Positions 1 to 7,693 of a stretch of DNA of 64,000 nucleotides are shown piece by piece. Source of the DNA: Candidatus Polarisedimenticolaceae bacterium (GTDB lineage Bacteria > Acidobacteriota > Polarisedimenticolia > Polarisedimenticolales > DASRJG01); NCBI GenBank assembly GCA_036376135.1, contig DASVAW010000085.1, positions 1-64,000 on the forward strand, read 5' to 3'. The notes below the pieces were generated by a model, which saw only the letters and a list, made by a program, of their open reading frames with translations, had not been told where the DNA came from and ran no database searches. Numbering within the stretch: position 1 is the stretch's first letter; every line of letters begins with the position of its first letter. A program made the translations under genes and the position numbers.

Positions 1-121
1 AACGCGCGCGCTCGGGGTCGAGCCGGTCGAGCGACGCCGCGATCCGGCGCACGGTCTCGGTGTCCCCCGCCGCGGTCGCGGGCGCCTTCGCGCGGATGCC
101 CAGCGTGTCGAGGATTCCCAT
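1..121 (-). CDS. N-terminal fragment of an unidentified protein, possibly TerB-like (cut by window edge)
   Basis: Only the first 40 residues are present, beginning MGILDTLGIRAKAP and ending DRLDPERAR; the rest lies off the left edge. The ATG has a GGAGG ribosome site 5 nt upstream and begins 14 nt after the dehydrogenase stop, so the two are likely co-transcribed. The charged stretch ETVRRIAASLDRLDPERAR resembles the first helix of some TerB-family (tellurite-resistance fold) proteins, but a fragment this short cannot prove it. No function is claimed. Confidence 0.5.
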   Translation of the reverse strand, partial: MGILDTLGIRAKAPATAAGDTETVRRIAASLDRLDPERAR

Positions 122-135
122 CGCGACCTCCGGGG

Positions 136-1224
136 TCAGTACCCGCGCCCCGCGTCGACGACCGACAGCAGCGGCTCCCCGGCAACATACCGCCGCAGGT
201 TCTCGCGCGCGATGCGCCACTGGGTTTCCCGGCCGAGGTCGGATTGCGCGGCGACGTGCGGGGTGACGATCACGTTGGGAAGCCGCCAGAGCGGATGGTC
301 CTTCGGGAGCGGCTCGGGCTCGGTAACGTCGAGCCCCGCGCCCGCGAGCTTCCCCTCGCGCAAGGCCGCGACGAGGGCGTCGGTCGCGACGCTTTTCCCC
401 CGCCCCACGTTCACGAAGGTCGCGCCGTGCTTCACCGCGGCGAAGAACTTCGCGTCGAAGAGGTTCGTCGTCGCCGGGGTCAGCGGCAACGCGTTCACGA
501 CGACGTCGGCCTCCGCTGCGAGCTTGAGCAGCTCGTCGGGGAGGCCGACGTAGCTCACGAAATCGGGGCCCGTCTTCCCGCTCGCACGGGTGGCCACGAC
601 GCGCATGCCCAGCGCGTGCGCGCGGCGCGCGACCTCGGTGCCGATGCCGCCGAGCCCGGCGACGAGCATCGTCTTACCCTTGAGGACGCGCAGCCCCGGC
701 GCGGCGTCGGGGTCCCACGCCCCCGCCGGCTGCCGGGAGAGGTAGGCGGGGAAGCCCCGGTTCAGCGCGAGCGCCATGCCGATCACGTGCTCCGCGATCA
801 CGGGCCCCATCACGCGCTGCATGTTCGTGATCACGAGCTTGCGCTCGCGGACCTCGGGGATCGACACGCAATGCTCGACCCCCGCGGACATCACCTGGAT
901 CCACTTCAGGTCCTTCGCCGCCGCGACGACCGCGGGGGTGCAGAAACCCAGAACGACCTCGGCGCCCGGGGCGGCGGCCGCCGCCTCCTCCGCGCTCGAC
1001 GCGCCGACGACCTCGACCCCGGGAAGGGCCTCGCGCAGGAACGCCAGCCGCGCCGGGTCGGAACCCGGCGCGACGACCTTCTTCGGGACGCGCCAGCCGG
1101 GGAGATCGCGCGAGGCGACGGGCGACACCTCGAGGCCGAGCTCGGCGACGAGGGCGTCGCTCGCGCGTGGAGCGGCGGCCACGGACGACATCATGAAGGC
1201 GAGCAGGAAAGTCCTTGTGCGCAT
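136..1224 (-). CDS. D-2-hydroxyacid dehydrogenase with possible signal peptide
   Basis: 362 aa. It reduces 2-ketoacids or oxidises D-2-hydroxyacids with NAD(P)H. The Rossmann motif reads VAGLGGIGTEVARRA, and the catalytic trio is visible as Arg in NVGRGKS, Glu in DVTEPEPLP and His in TPHVAAQ. The residue after the second Rossmann strand is Arg (VVATRASGK), not Asp, which in this family usually means an NADPH preference. The ATG at 1224 was chosen over an upstream extension because the extension lacks family similarity. The N-terminus MRTRTFLLAFMMSSVAAAPRA looks like a cleavable signal peptide, which is odd for a cofactor-dependent enzyme. It is divergent from the beta-propeller gene, and the fragment at 1-121 follows it in the same direction. 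The family call is firm; the substrate is unknown. Confidence 0.9.
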   Translation of the reverse strand: MRTRTFLLAFMMSSVAAAPRASDALVAELGLEVSPVASRDLPGWRVPKKVVAPGSDPARLAFLREALPGVEVVGASSAEEAAAAAPGAEVVLGFCTPAVVAAAKDLKWIQVMSAGVEHCVSIPEVRERKLVITNMQRVMGPVIAEHVIGMALALNRGFPAYLSRQPAGAWDPDAAPGLRVLKGKTMLVAGLGGIGTEVARRAHALGMRVVATRASGKTGPDFVSYVGLPDELLKLAAEADVVVNALPLTPATTNLFDAKFFAAVKHGATFVNVGRGKSVATDALVAALREGKLAGAGLDVTEPEPLPKDHPLWRLPNVIVTPHVAAQSDLGRETQWRIARENLRRYVAGEPLLSVVDAGRGY

Positions 1225-1300
1225 GAAGGGAGAATGCCACGATCGGCCGAAACCTCCGTGATCGTTTTCCTCTTCCCTACGCGAACCCGGAGAGTCGCCC

Positions 1301-3019
1301 ATGCTGGCCCCCGTCCCGCTCCTCGTGGTAGTCGTTGCTCTCGGCGCCCCGCCGGTCGCGGTCCTCCACGAGGACCCGCAGGGGAAGAACCGCCAGGGGT
1401 TCGTGACGTTCCTGGACCCCGACACGGCGGCCGCCCTCGGCACCGTGCCGGTCGGTCGGACCCCCGACCGGGCGGAGTTCGACTCCGAGACGGGACGGCT
1501 GTTCGTCCTCAACCAGGGGAAGTGGCCCGCGCTGGCCGGCTTGCCGACCGGAGACGCGGCCTCGCTCGCGGTCGTCGACGTCGCCGGTCGCGGGAGTCTC
1601 GCGAACCTGCCGCTCCCCGCCTACCCCAACGCGCTCGTCGTCGCGCCCGGAGAAGGGCGGCTGTTCGTCGCCTCGGCAGGGAAGAAGAACACTCAGGCGG
1701 TCGTGACCGTGATCGACCGCCGGACCTTGCAGCAGACGGGCCGGATCCCTCTCGGCCCGCCGATGTACGTGATCGGCCTCCCCGAGCGCCAGAGCGCGCT
1801 GCTCTCGCCGTCCGGTCGGACGGTGTTCGTCCTCCGAAGCGCTCCCACACTTAACGACGTCGCGAAGAAGTCCCGGAACGTCCCCTCCCGGCTCGTGACC
1901 CTGGACGCCGTCTCCGGCGCGCTCCGCAATCAACGCGAGCTCTCACCTCGCGCCGCCCAGATGCGGCTCTCCAAGGATCGAACCGCGCTCTACGTCCTTT
2001 GCCTCGGTCACGACGACGACGACAAGGCGCGAAAAGCCGGCGCCTACGGGACGCTGTACGTGCTCGATCCGGAGACCGGGACCACCCTTCGGGAGATCGA
2101 CGCCGGATTCGACCCACCGTCGCTGGAACAGCACGAGGCGACGGGACGGGTGTTCCTCCTCGTGCGGGCGCCGAAGGAGGGTTCCCCGCACGTCGTCGTC
2201 CTGGAAGGCGCGAACGTCGTCGCGAAACTCGAGACGCCCCCGCCCGCGCGTGTCCTCCCGGTTCCCGGATCGAGCGACTTCCTCGTGCTCGGGGGAGGCG
2301 AACTGCTCAAGGTGGACGGCGGGTTCGGCTCCATCCACGGGCGCGCGGCGTTGGGGTTCGACGGCGCCGACGTGGTCAGCTCGCCCGACGGTTCCACCGC
2401 TTGGGTATCGGCGCGGAGGGGCTCGACCTTCACCGCGGTCGCGCTGGCGTCGATGGAGCACCGGGTGTCTCTTGCGTCCGGACGCACCGGCGTGAAGGCG
2501 GGCCAGAGTCTGGCCATTGCGGCGACCGCGCGTCTGGAATTCGGTGCTCTGAGATTCGCGCCCGTGGGAGTTCTCTACGAGGTTGAGCACATGGGAGACG
2601 CGATCTACGTTCCCCGCGCCTCGGAACCCTCGCTCGCGATCTCCCCCGACGGAGCGCACCTGTTCGTCCACAACCGACGCACCGAAGACGTGACGGTGGT
2701 GGACACCGCGAAGTTGGAGATCCTCGACATCGACGGCGTCGGCGACGGCGTCACGACGACGCTGGTTCCGATGGCCGATGGCGCGGCGACCCTCGCGGTC
2801 TGGGCTCGCGGGACCGCGGTCGTCCGGGTGGACGCGGAGCGCAACGTGGCTGTCGAGCGCGTCGGGAGTTCCCTGGGCAAGCTGACCGGTCGCCCGGCGT
2901 TCCGAGGAGATGCGCTGTGGATCCCCCGGGAGGACGGCGTGGAGGTGGTCTCGACCGCCACGGGCGCGCTCAAGGCGCTGGTGCCGATGACGACTCCCCG
3001 GGCGGTGATCTTCCCTTGA
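1301..3019 (+). CDS. secreted YVTN-type beta-propeller protein
   Basis: 572 aa. A short hydrophobic N-terminus (LAPVPLLVVVVALGAPPVA) suggests export. The body is a series of roughly 40-residue beta-propeller blades of the YVTN/surface-layer type, with repeats such as GRLFVLNQGKW, GRLFVASAGKK, TALYVLCLGHDD and AHLFVHNRRTEDVTVVDT. No catalytic motif was recognised, so a binding or scaffolding role in the periplasm or at the surface is the most that can be inferred. The gene is divergent from the dehydrogenase (76-nt gap). Its last 50 nt overlap the 3' end of the convergent transglycosylase gene, so the two transcripts share antisense ends. Confidence 0.8.
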   Translation: MLAPVPLLVVVVALGAPPVAVLHEDPQGKNRQGFVTFLDPDTAAALGTVPVGRTPDRAEFDSETGRLFVLNQGKWPALAGLPTGDAASLAVVDVAGRGSLANLPLPAYPNALVVAPGEGRLFVASAGKKNTQAVVTVIDRRTLQQTGRIPLGPPMYVIGLPERQSALLSPSGRTVFVLRSAPTLNDVAKKSRNVPSRLVTLDAVSGALRNQRELSPRAAQMRLSKDRTALYVLCLGHDDDDKARKAGAYGTLYVLDPETGTTLREIDAGFDPPSLEQHEATGRVFLLVRAPKEGSPHVVVLEGANVVAKLETPPPARVLPVPGSSDFLVLGGGELLKVDGGFGSIHGRAALGFDGADVVSSPDGSTAWVSARRGSTFTAVALASMEHRVSLASGRTGVKAGQSLAIAATARLEFGALRFAPVGVLYEVEHMGDAIYVPRASEPSLAISPDGAHLFVHNRRTEDVTVVDTAKLEILDIDGVGDGVTTTLVPMADGAATLAVWARGTAVVRVDAERNVAVERVGSSLGKLTGRPAFRGDALWIPREDGVEVVSTATGALKALVPMTTPRAVIFP

Positions 3020-3587
3020 GCGACTCGAGGTAGGCGTCGATCTTCTCCACGTACTCGAGCGTCTCGCGATGGCGCCAGCCCCGGACGGCGGGGGCGACCT
3101 GCTCGATGCTCCGCCACGTGCACGGATCCAGGCTTTTCTCGCGCGCGGTCTGCTGCGCGCGCAGGAGCGTTCCCCGCCCCGCGTTGTAGCTGCCGAACAT
3201 GAAGCTGCGGCGGTCCTCGAGGGTCGCCGGGTCGTCCCACAACCGCCAGAGCTTCCGGTCGTAGCAGATCCCCGCGGCGATGTTCCATTCGGGGTGGTCG
3301 ATCGCCTGGAACTCGGGGTTCTTCGACTGGACCTCCCGGAACGTCGCCGGCATCAGCTGCATCAGGCCGCGTGCGCCGACCCGGCTCGTCGCGTCGGGGG
3401 AGAGGTTGCTCTCCGCGATCGCCTGCGCCTTGAAGACGCGCCAGTCGTAGGCGACGCCGAAGTAGCGCTTCGAGTACTTCCGGAAGAGCGGGTCGTAGCG
3501 GTCGTCCTTCCGGCCGGGGCCGTGTTGCGCCGCCGCGGGGAGCACCGACGCCGCGAGCAGCGCGACGGCAAGGAGCGCCCGGGTCAA
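2970..3587 (-). CDS. secreted lytic transglycosylase (SLT domain)
   Basis: 205 aa from a TTG start. It cleaves peptidoglycan glycan strands without water, leaving anhydromuramic ends. A signal peptide (LTRALLAVALLAASVLPAAAQ) precedes the goose-lysozyme-like SLT fold: catalytic Glu in AIAESNLSP, then SRVGARGLMQLMPAT and, later, FMFGSYNAGRGTL. The TTG start is chosen because it overlaps the DUF350 stop (TTGA) and gives a complete signal peptide; the longer frame upstream reads through DUF350 in another phase and looks meaningless. Translational coupling to DUF350 is likely. The 3' end overlaps the beta-propeller gene by 50 nt. Confidence 0.88.
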   Translation of the reverse strand: MTRALLAVALLAASVLPAAAQHGPGRKDDRYDPLFRKYSKRYFGVAYDWRVFKAQAIAESNLSPDATSRVGARGLMQLMPATFREVQSKNPEFQAIDHPEWNIAAGICYDRKLWRLWDDPATLEDRRSFMFGSYNAGRGTLLRAQQTAREKSLDPCTWRSIEQVAPAVRGWRHRETLEYVEKIDAYLESLKGRSPPGESSSAPAP

Positions 3588-3787
3588 TTGAGCGCGCCGC
3601 CGATGATGATCGCGATCGCGATGAAGATCGACGCGATGAAGATCGCGACGGCGACGTTTCCCTTCCTGAGCTCCTCGGGGAAGTGGAGTTCGGGGCTGAG
3701 CCGGTCGATCGCGCGGTACGAGAGGTACATCAGCACGACGCCCAGCGCGGCGTAGAGGAAGTTCAACCCGACGATCGACCATTCCAT
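3584..3787 (-). CDS. DUF350 small membrane protein
   Basis: 67 aa with two transmembrane helices (about residues 5-25 and 45-65) separated by a charged loop LSPELHFPEELRKGNVAVA. The FxEELxKGNVAVA signature is typical of DUF350. Many DUF350 proteins are about 130 aa with two copies of this unit; this is a single unit and would have to dimerise. It is followed with a 4-nt overlap by the lytic transglycosylase, suggesting an envelope role. Molecular function is unknown. Confidence 0.8.
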   Translation of the reverse strand: MEWSIVGLNFLYAALGVVLMYLSYRAIDRLSPELHFPEELRKGNVAVAIFIASIFIAIAIIIGGALN

Positions 3788-3835
3788 GGGGGAGAGGGTA
3801 ACCGCGGCGGGTGGGGCGACTCAAGCGGAGGTTCG

Positions 3836-3862
3836 CCCCCGGGCCCACGACGGGCCCGGGGG
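3836..3862 (-). terminator. hairpin terminator after the H-domain/NrfD operon
   Basis: An 11-bp perfect inverted repeat (CCCCCGGGCCC, loop of 5, GGGCCCGGGGG) lies 10 nt beyond the stop of the H-domain gene at 3873 and before the DUF350 start. There is no clear U tract, so termination strength is uncertain, but the position at the end of the redox operon fits. Confidence 0.6.
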
Positions 3863-3872
3863 TCCCGGCGTA

Positions 3873-4565
3873 CTAGGAGGTCAGCAGCAGCTCGGAAGCG
3901 AGCCGCTTCCAGCCGTCGGGAGACACCTCGCGAGCGATTCCGAGAACGGGAACGCCGCCGTCCTGAAGCACCGTCCCCAGCTCGGGGGACGCGGCCCGCA
4001 GGAGCCGGTCGGCGGCCTCGTCGGTCCAGGTGCGGGCGAGCGCGGCGGTGAGGAGGTTGTTCACCGCCGTGTCGCCCCTGGGGACCCGGACCTTCATGAG
4101 CCAGCCGCGCCCGTAGGGATCGTCGGCGACGAGGCCGGGATTCCCGAGCGCGTCCGGATTGACGTCGAGCACGCGGCCCGTGACCGGCGAGAGCATGCCG
4201 AGCAGCGAGCCGTCGATCTCCATCGCCCAGGCCTTCGAGCCGGCCTCGACCGCCTGCCCGGCGACGGGGAGCTTCAGCGCGTCGGGCCGGCCGAGCAGCT
4301 TGCCGGCGAAATCGTCGAGACCCACCGCGAAGACGCCGTCCCCCTCGGGGCGGGCCCACGCGTGACCGCGATGGAAGAGGCGGTCCTCGGGAATGTCGAA
4401 CCAGCGCGCGCGGGCCGTGTCGGCGACGCCCGCGCCTGCGGCGTGGGCCTCGGCCTCGGCCTCGGCGGGACGCCCGCGCTGGAGCAGCATCCAGAACGGG
4501 ATGAAGAGCAGCAGGTACCCGATGACGAGCAGGTACTCGAGTCCCTTGGTCGCAAGGAATTCCAT
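3873..4565 (-). CDS. membrane-anchored H-protein-like domain lacking lipoyl lysine (paralogue 1)
   Basis: 230 aa. One N-terminal membrane helix (about residues 8-28, EYLLVIGYLLLFIPFWML) is followed by a lipoyl-type domain like glycine cleavage H protein: FHRGHAWAR, VGLDDFAGKLLG, LSPVTGRVLDVN and DPYGRGWLMKV. In true H proteins the lipoyl Lys lies seven residues before the Ser/Ala of SPVSG. Here that position is Gly119 (EIDGSLLGMLSP), so lipoylation should be impossible. It is the last gene of the redox operon, 2 nt after the NrfD-type gene, with the AGG of its ribosome site inside the NrfD stop region. The function is not glycine cleavage; a structural or partner-binding role in the complex is inferred. 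Confidence 0.82.
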   Translation of the reverse strand: MEFLATKGLEYLLVIGYLLLFIPFWMLLQRGRPAEAEAEAHAAGAGVADTARARWFDIPEDRLFHRGHAWARPEGDGVFAVGLDDFAGKLLGRPDALKLPVAGQAVEAGSKAWAMEIDGSLLGMLSPVTGRVLDVNPDALGNPGLVADDPYGRGWLMKVRVPRGDTAVNNLLTAALARTWTDEAADRLLRAASPELGTVLQDGGVPVLGIAREVSPDGWKRLASELLLTS

Positions 4566-4567
4566 GG

Positions 4568-5863
4568 CTACCTCCGCTCCGCCTGCATCATCGCGGGAAC
4601 CGCCCCCGGGACGACCGGGACCGTCGCCGGCTGCGTCGCATGGGCCCGCGCCCACGCCGGCTCGCCGCCGAGGACGGGCATCCGCCGCACGACCCAGCGG
4701 AACACCCACAGCTCGGCGCTCAGGACCGCGGCCGAGACGACGAACTCCTGCCAGCTCGGCACGTAGTGGACCGGTGCGTACCACTTGAACGCGATCACCG
4801 AGAGGTTGAGCCGGTTGAGCAGGACGCCGAGGAGCGTCAGGACCGCGGCGACCTTGATGAACCCCATCCTGTTCCGGGTGCTCCCCAGCATGAACAGGAC
4901 CATCGGGACGGCCGTCAGGCCGAGGATCTCGACGAGCCACCAGGCGGCCCAGCCGCCCTCGAAGTGGTTCCACTTCGCCTCGTGCACGAACTGCACCACC
5001 TGCAGGAACAGGTAGACGAACATCGCGCCTCCGGCGAGGCGCGCGAGCCCGATCACGATCCGGTGATGCGAGCGCTTGACGTCGTCGCCGGTGCGGTCCG
5101 CGAACACCTTCGCCGAGATCCCTCCCTCGAAGATCACCATCGCCATGCCCGCGAAGATGCTCGACACGAAGAACAGCACGGGAATGAACTCGCTGTACCA
5201 GAGGGGGTGGACCTTCGGCTTCGCCATCAGATACAGCGCACCGAGGGCGGACTGATGCAGCGTCGAGAGCGTGATGCCGAAGACCACGGTCCCCACCGTC
5301 AGCGCGGTGAGGACCTTGTGCAGCTTGCGGAAGCCGCCCCACTCGGCGATCGCCGGCGAGAACTCGATCAGCTCGGCGCCCATGTACAGCATGAAGTGCC
5401 AGGCGACGAGGAAGAGCACCGAGGTCAGGCCGAACGAGTTGCCGATGATGGGGTTGACGACGTTCCACGGGCGCCCGAGGTCCAGGAGCAGCGCGCTCGC
5501 GTAGAACACGTACGCGAGGAAGCCGTTCAGGACCGTCACGCGGACGATCGCGTGGTACTTCTCCATCCGCAGGATGTAGACCAGGAAACACAGGACGTAG
5601 GCGCCGCCCGCGAAGGCCACGCCGGCCATCACGTCGAAGCCGATCCACAGCCCCCACGCGAAGTCCTGGTTCAGGTTGGTGACGGAACCGAGGCCGTACA
5701 CGAAGCGCCACGCGAGGATCACGGCGGCCACGAGCATCAGCCCGACGGTGATCACGTTGAAGGGCGTGACGAGCGGACCCGACGGCCGGAACTGGCGGAG
5801 CACGAACGGCCAGAACCGTTCGCCCGGCCTGCGGTGATAGGCATCGCTGACGGCGGCGTTCAT
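4568..5863 (-). CDS. NrfD/PsrC/HybB-family quinone-linked membrane subunit
   Basis: 431 aa with about ten transmembrane helices. It resembles the NrfD/PsrC/HybB family, integral membrane subunits that pass electrons between quinones and an attached iron-sulfur protein. Recognisable stretches are WGLWIGFDVMAGVAFAGGAY, LLLDLGRPWNV, TLHQSALGALYL and FEGGISAKVF, which are HybB/HmcC-like. The start lies 1 nt after the ferredoxin stop, so translation is probably coupled. No catalytic molybdenum, nickel or haem subunit is encoded next to it. Either the partner lies elsewhere or the complex only wires quinone to a soluble carrier. Confidence 0.88.
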   Translation of the reverse strand: MNAAVSDAYHRRPGERFWPFVLRQFRPSGPLVTPFNVITVGLMLVAAVILAWRFVYGLGSVTNLNQDFAWGLWIGFDVMAGVAFAGGAYVLCFLVYILRMEKYHAIVRVTVLNGFLAYVFYASALLLDLGRPWNVVNPIIGNSFGLTSVLFLVAWHFMLYMGAELIEFSPAIAEWGGFRKLHKVLTALTVGTVVFGITLSTLHQSALGALYLMAKPKVHPLWYSEFIPVLFFVSSIFAGMAMVIFEGGISAKVFADRTGDDVKRSHHRIVIGLARLAGGAMFVYLFLQVVQFVHEAKWNHFEGGWAAWWLVEILGLTAVPMVLFMLGSTRNRMGFIKVAAVLTLLGVLLNRLNLSVIAFKWYAPVHYVPSWQEFVVSAAVLSAELWVFRWVVRRMPVLGGEPAWARAHATQPATVPVVPGAVPAMMQAERR

Positions 5864-5864
5864 G

Positions 5865-6749
5865 TCAGGCCTCCGAGTGCGGAGCGTCCTGCGCTTCCGC
5901 GGAACGTCCCGTGGCCTGGCGCAGGCCCATCAGGAACGCGGGGAACGCGGTGAGGATGAGCGGCACCGCGGTGAGGAAATCGCGCGTGGTCTCGGGGTAC
6001 GAGGTGGTGTCGAGGTCCGTCCGGAAACCGACCTCGGCGAAGTCGACCGGGGAGATGTAGAGAACCGCGGTCCCGCCGGCCTCGTGCTCTCCGTAGATGT
6101 GCGAGACGTATTGGCCGGGGTTCTGGTAGATCCGCTGCCGTGCGATCTCGAGGAGCTCGCCGCGCTTGCCGAAGGTGAGCGCTTCGTTGGGGCAGTTCTC
6201 CACGCACGCGGGGAGGCCGTTCGCCTTCGCGCGCTCCCAGCACATCTGGCACTTCTGGATCTTCGGGTTCCAGCTGTTGTATTCGAACTTGGGCGCGTCG
6301 AACGGGCACGACACCATGCAGAAGCGGCAACCCATGCACTTGTCCGCCCGCCAGACCACCGGCCCTTCCTGCGTCTTGAAGAGGGCCTTGGTCAGGCACC
6401 CCGCGGCGCACGCGGGCTCGATGCAGTGCATGCACTGCGACTTGGCGTACACCTCGCCCTTCGAGGTGTCGTGACGGTTGACGACCGTCCACTGCGTGTC
6501 GTTGGTGGCGCGGGGCGGCGCTCCCGGCTTGTCGTCGGCCTCGGAGGGCGCCGGAAGGCCGTTGGCCGAAGCACAGGCGACCTCGCACGTCCGGCACCCG
6601 ACGCAGCGCGTCAGGTCCACCAGAACGCCGTAGGCGTCGTCCGCGCTCCGGCTGGCCGTGGCGGCGGCCTCCGCGTCCCGGGGTGCGGCACCGACCAGCG
6701 TGGTCCCGGCCGCCGCACCCACCACCTTGAAGAAGAATCGACGATCCAC
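5865..6749 (-). CDS. Tat-exported four-cluster ferredoxin subunit (HybA/HmcB-like)
   Basis: 294 aa from a GTG start. A twin-arginine signal (VDRRFFFKVVGAAAG) leads to four cysteine sets: CVGCRTCEVAC, CMHCIEPACAAGC, CMGCRFCMVSCP, and CQMC followed by CVENCP, consistent with four [4Fe-4S] clusters. A C-terminal hydrophobic segment (LTAVPLILTAFPAFLMGL) anchors it to the membrane, as in HybA. The GTG start was chosen because AGGAGGTGA sits 5-7 nt upstream, overlapping the stop of the preceding H-domain gene, and because it gives an intact Tat motif. It should face the periplasm and feed the NrfD-type subunit encoded directly downstream. Confidence 0.9.
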   Translation of the reverse strand: MDRRFFFKVVGAAAGTTLVGAAPRDAEAAATASRSADDAYGVLVDLTRCVGCRTCEVACASANGLPAPSEADDKPGAPPRATNDTQWTVVNRHDTSKGEVYAKSQCMHCIEPACAAGCLTKALFKTQEGPVVWRADKCMGCRFCMVSCPFDAPKFEYNSWNPKIQKCQMCWERAKANGLPACVENCPNEALTFGKRGELLEIARQRIYQNPGQYVSHIYGEHEAGGTAVLYISPVDFAEVGFRTDLDTTSYPETTRDFLTAVPLILTAFPAFLMGLRQATGRSAEAQDAPHSEA

Positions 6750-6760
6750 GACATCACCTC

Positions 6761-7507
6761 CTAGAAGAGAGCCTTGTGGATCCGCGACCAGGCGGCGTCG
6801 TCGATGTGACGGTGCAGCTCGTGGACGATGAGGCCTCCGTCCGGGAGCGCCGGGACGGCGGACGCGGGCTGCAGGGCCTCGAACAGGCGATCGACCTCGC
6901 CGCGGAACCACGTCTTCGCACGACCCCCGCGAAGCAGGGAGCGCATCTCGCTGCGGCCGGCGGGAGCCTCCAGGCGCACGACCCACCCGGCGTCGAACGG
7001 CGCGCCGTTCACGAGACCGGGGGAGCCGGCCAGGGCGTCGTTGGTGCTCTCGACGGTGCCGGAAACCGGGGAACGGAGCGTGATGCTGCGGCCTCCGCGG
7101 CGCAGCGTGAAGAGCGGCTCGCCGCGACGGACCTCGCGGCCCTTCGGGGGAAGGGCGACCTCCTCGATGGGGCCGAGCACGCTCTGCACGAGATCGTCGG
7201 CGCCCACGGTCACGCCACCGTCGTCGCGACGCGCCCAGGCGTGGCCGGGGTGGAGCGCGACGTCGGAGGCGAGCCGAAGCCCGCTGAAGCGGAGCTCGTC
7301 GCCCTCCACGTCGCCGAACCAGGCGCGCACCTTCGGGCTCACGGCGTACGCCACGATCCCCGCGGGGAGCGCCAGCAGGAGGATCCCGAGGACGACGAAG
7401 CGCGCGGTGAACGCGGCGACCGCCAGGATCGGCAGGGCGATCACCACGAGGAGCATGTACGACGTCATCGTGAAGGCGTCCTTGAAGCGGGTTCTCGCGT
7501 GTTCCAT
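6761..7507 (-). CDS. membrane-anchored H-protein-like domain lacking lipoyl lysine (paralogue 2)
   Basis: 248 aa. Two membrane helices (about residues 16-55) are followed by an H-protein-like domain: HPGHAWARRDDGGVTVGADD, LRSPVSGTVESTND and FDAGWVVRLEAP. The lipoyl Lys position is Gly139 (RRGGRSITLRSPVSG), so it cannot be lipoylated. A good ribosome site (GAGGTC) precedes the ATG. It is the first gene of the main operon behind a sigma-54 promoter candidate at 7556-7571, and its stop overlaps the ribosome site of the ferredoxin gene. It may scaffold the NrfD/ferredoxin complex; this is inference from gene order only. Confidence 0.82.
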   Translation of the reverse strand: MEHARTRFKDAFTMTSYMLLVVIALPILAVAAFTARFVVLGILLLALPAGIVAYAVSPKVRAWFGDVEGDELRFSGLRLASDVALHPGHAWARRDDGGVTVGADDLVQSVLGPIEEVALPPKGREVRRGEPLFTLRRGGRSITLRSPVSGTVESTNDALAGSPGLVNGAPFDAGWVVRLEAPAGRSEMRSLLRGGRAKTWFRGEVDRLFEALQPASAVPALPDGGLIVHELHRHIDDAAWSRIHKALF

Positions 7508-7555
7508 GGCTGACCTCCTCGGGACCTTTTCGCGTCGGCCCCGGGCCGCTCCTAT

Positions 7556-7571
7556 TGCACGGCCCGGACCA
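7556..7571 (-). promoter_or_regulatory. candidate sigma-54 promoter of the redox operon
   Basis: On the minus strand the sequence is TGGTCCGGGCCGTGCA, which keeps GG and GC at the exact spacing of the -24/-12 consensus TGGCAC-N5-TTGCW. It would start transcription roughly 35 nt before the ATG at 7507. A near-identical site stands before the neighbouring H-domain gene, and a sigma-54 activator is encoded next door. Confidence 0.6.
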
Positions 7572-7693
7572 CCGCGACGCGGGCGCGAAAGGGGCGCGGG
7601 CGACGTGTTTCGACGGAGCGCGATGAAGCGCTCGACGCCGCCGACGTTGAGTTCCTCGACGCGACCGTTGAAGGATTCATCACGCACCCCGCC

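Noticed and set aside
244-1854. 536-residue plus-strand frame across the dehydrogenase
   Set aside because: Low-complexity Arg-rich shadow without domain similarity; the opposite strand encodes a clear enzyme.
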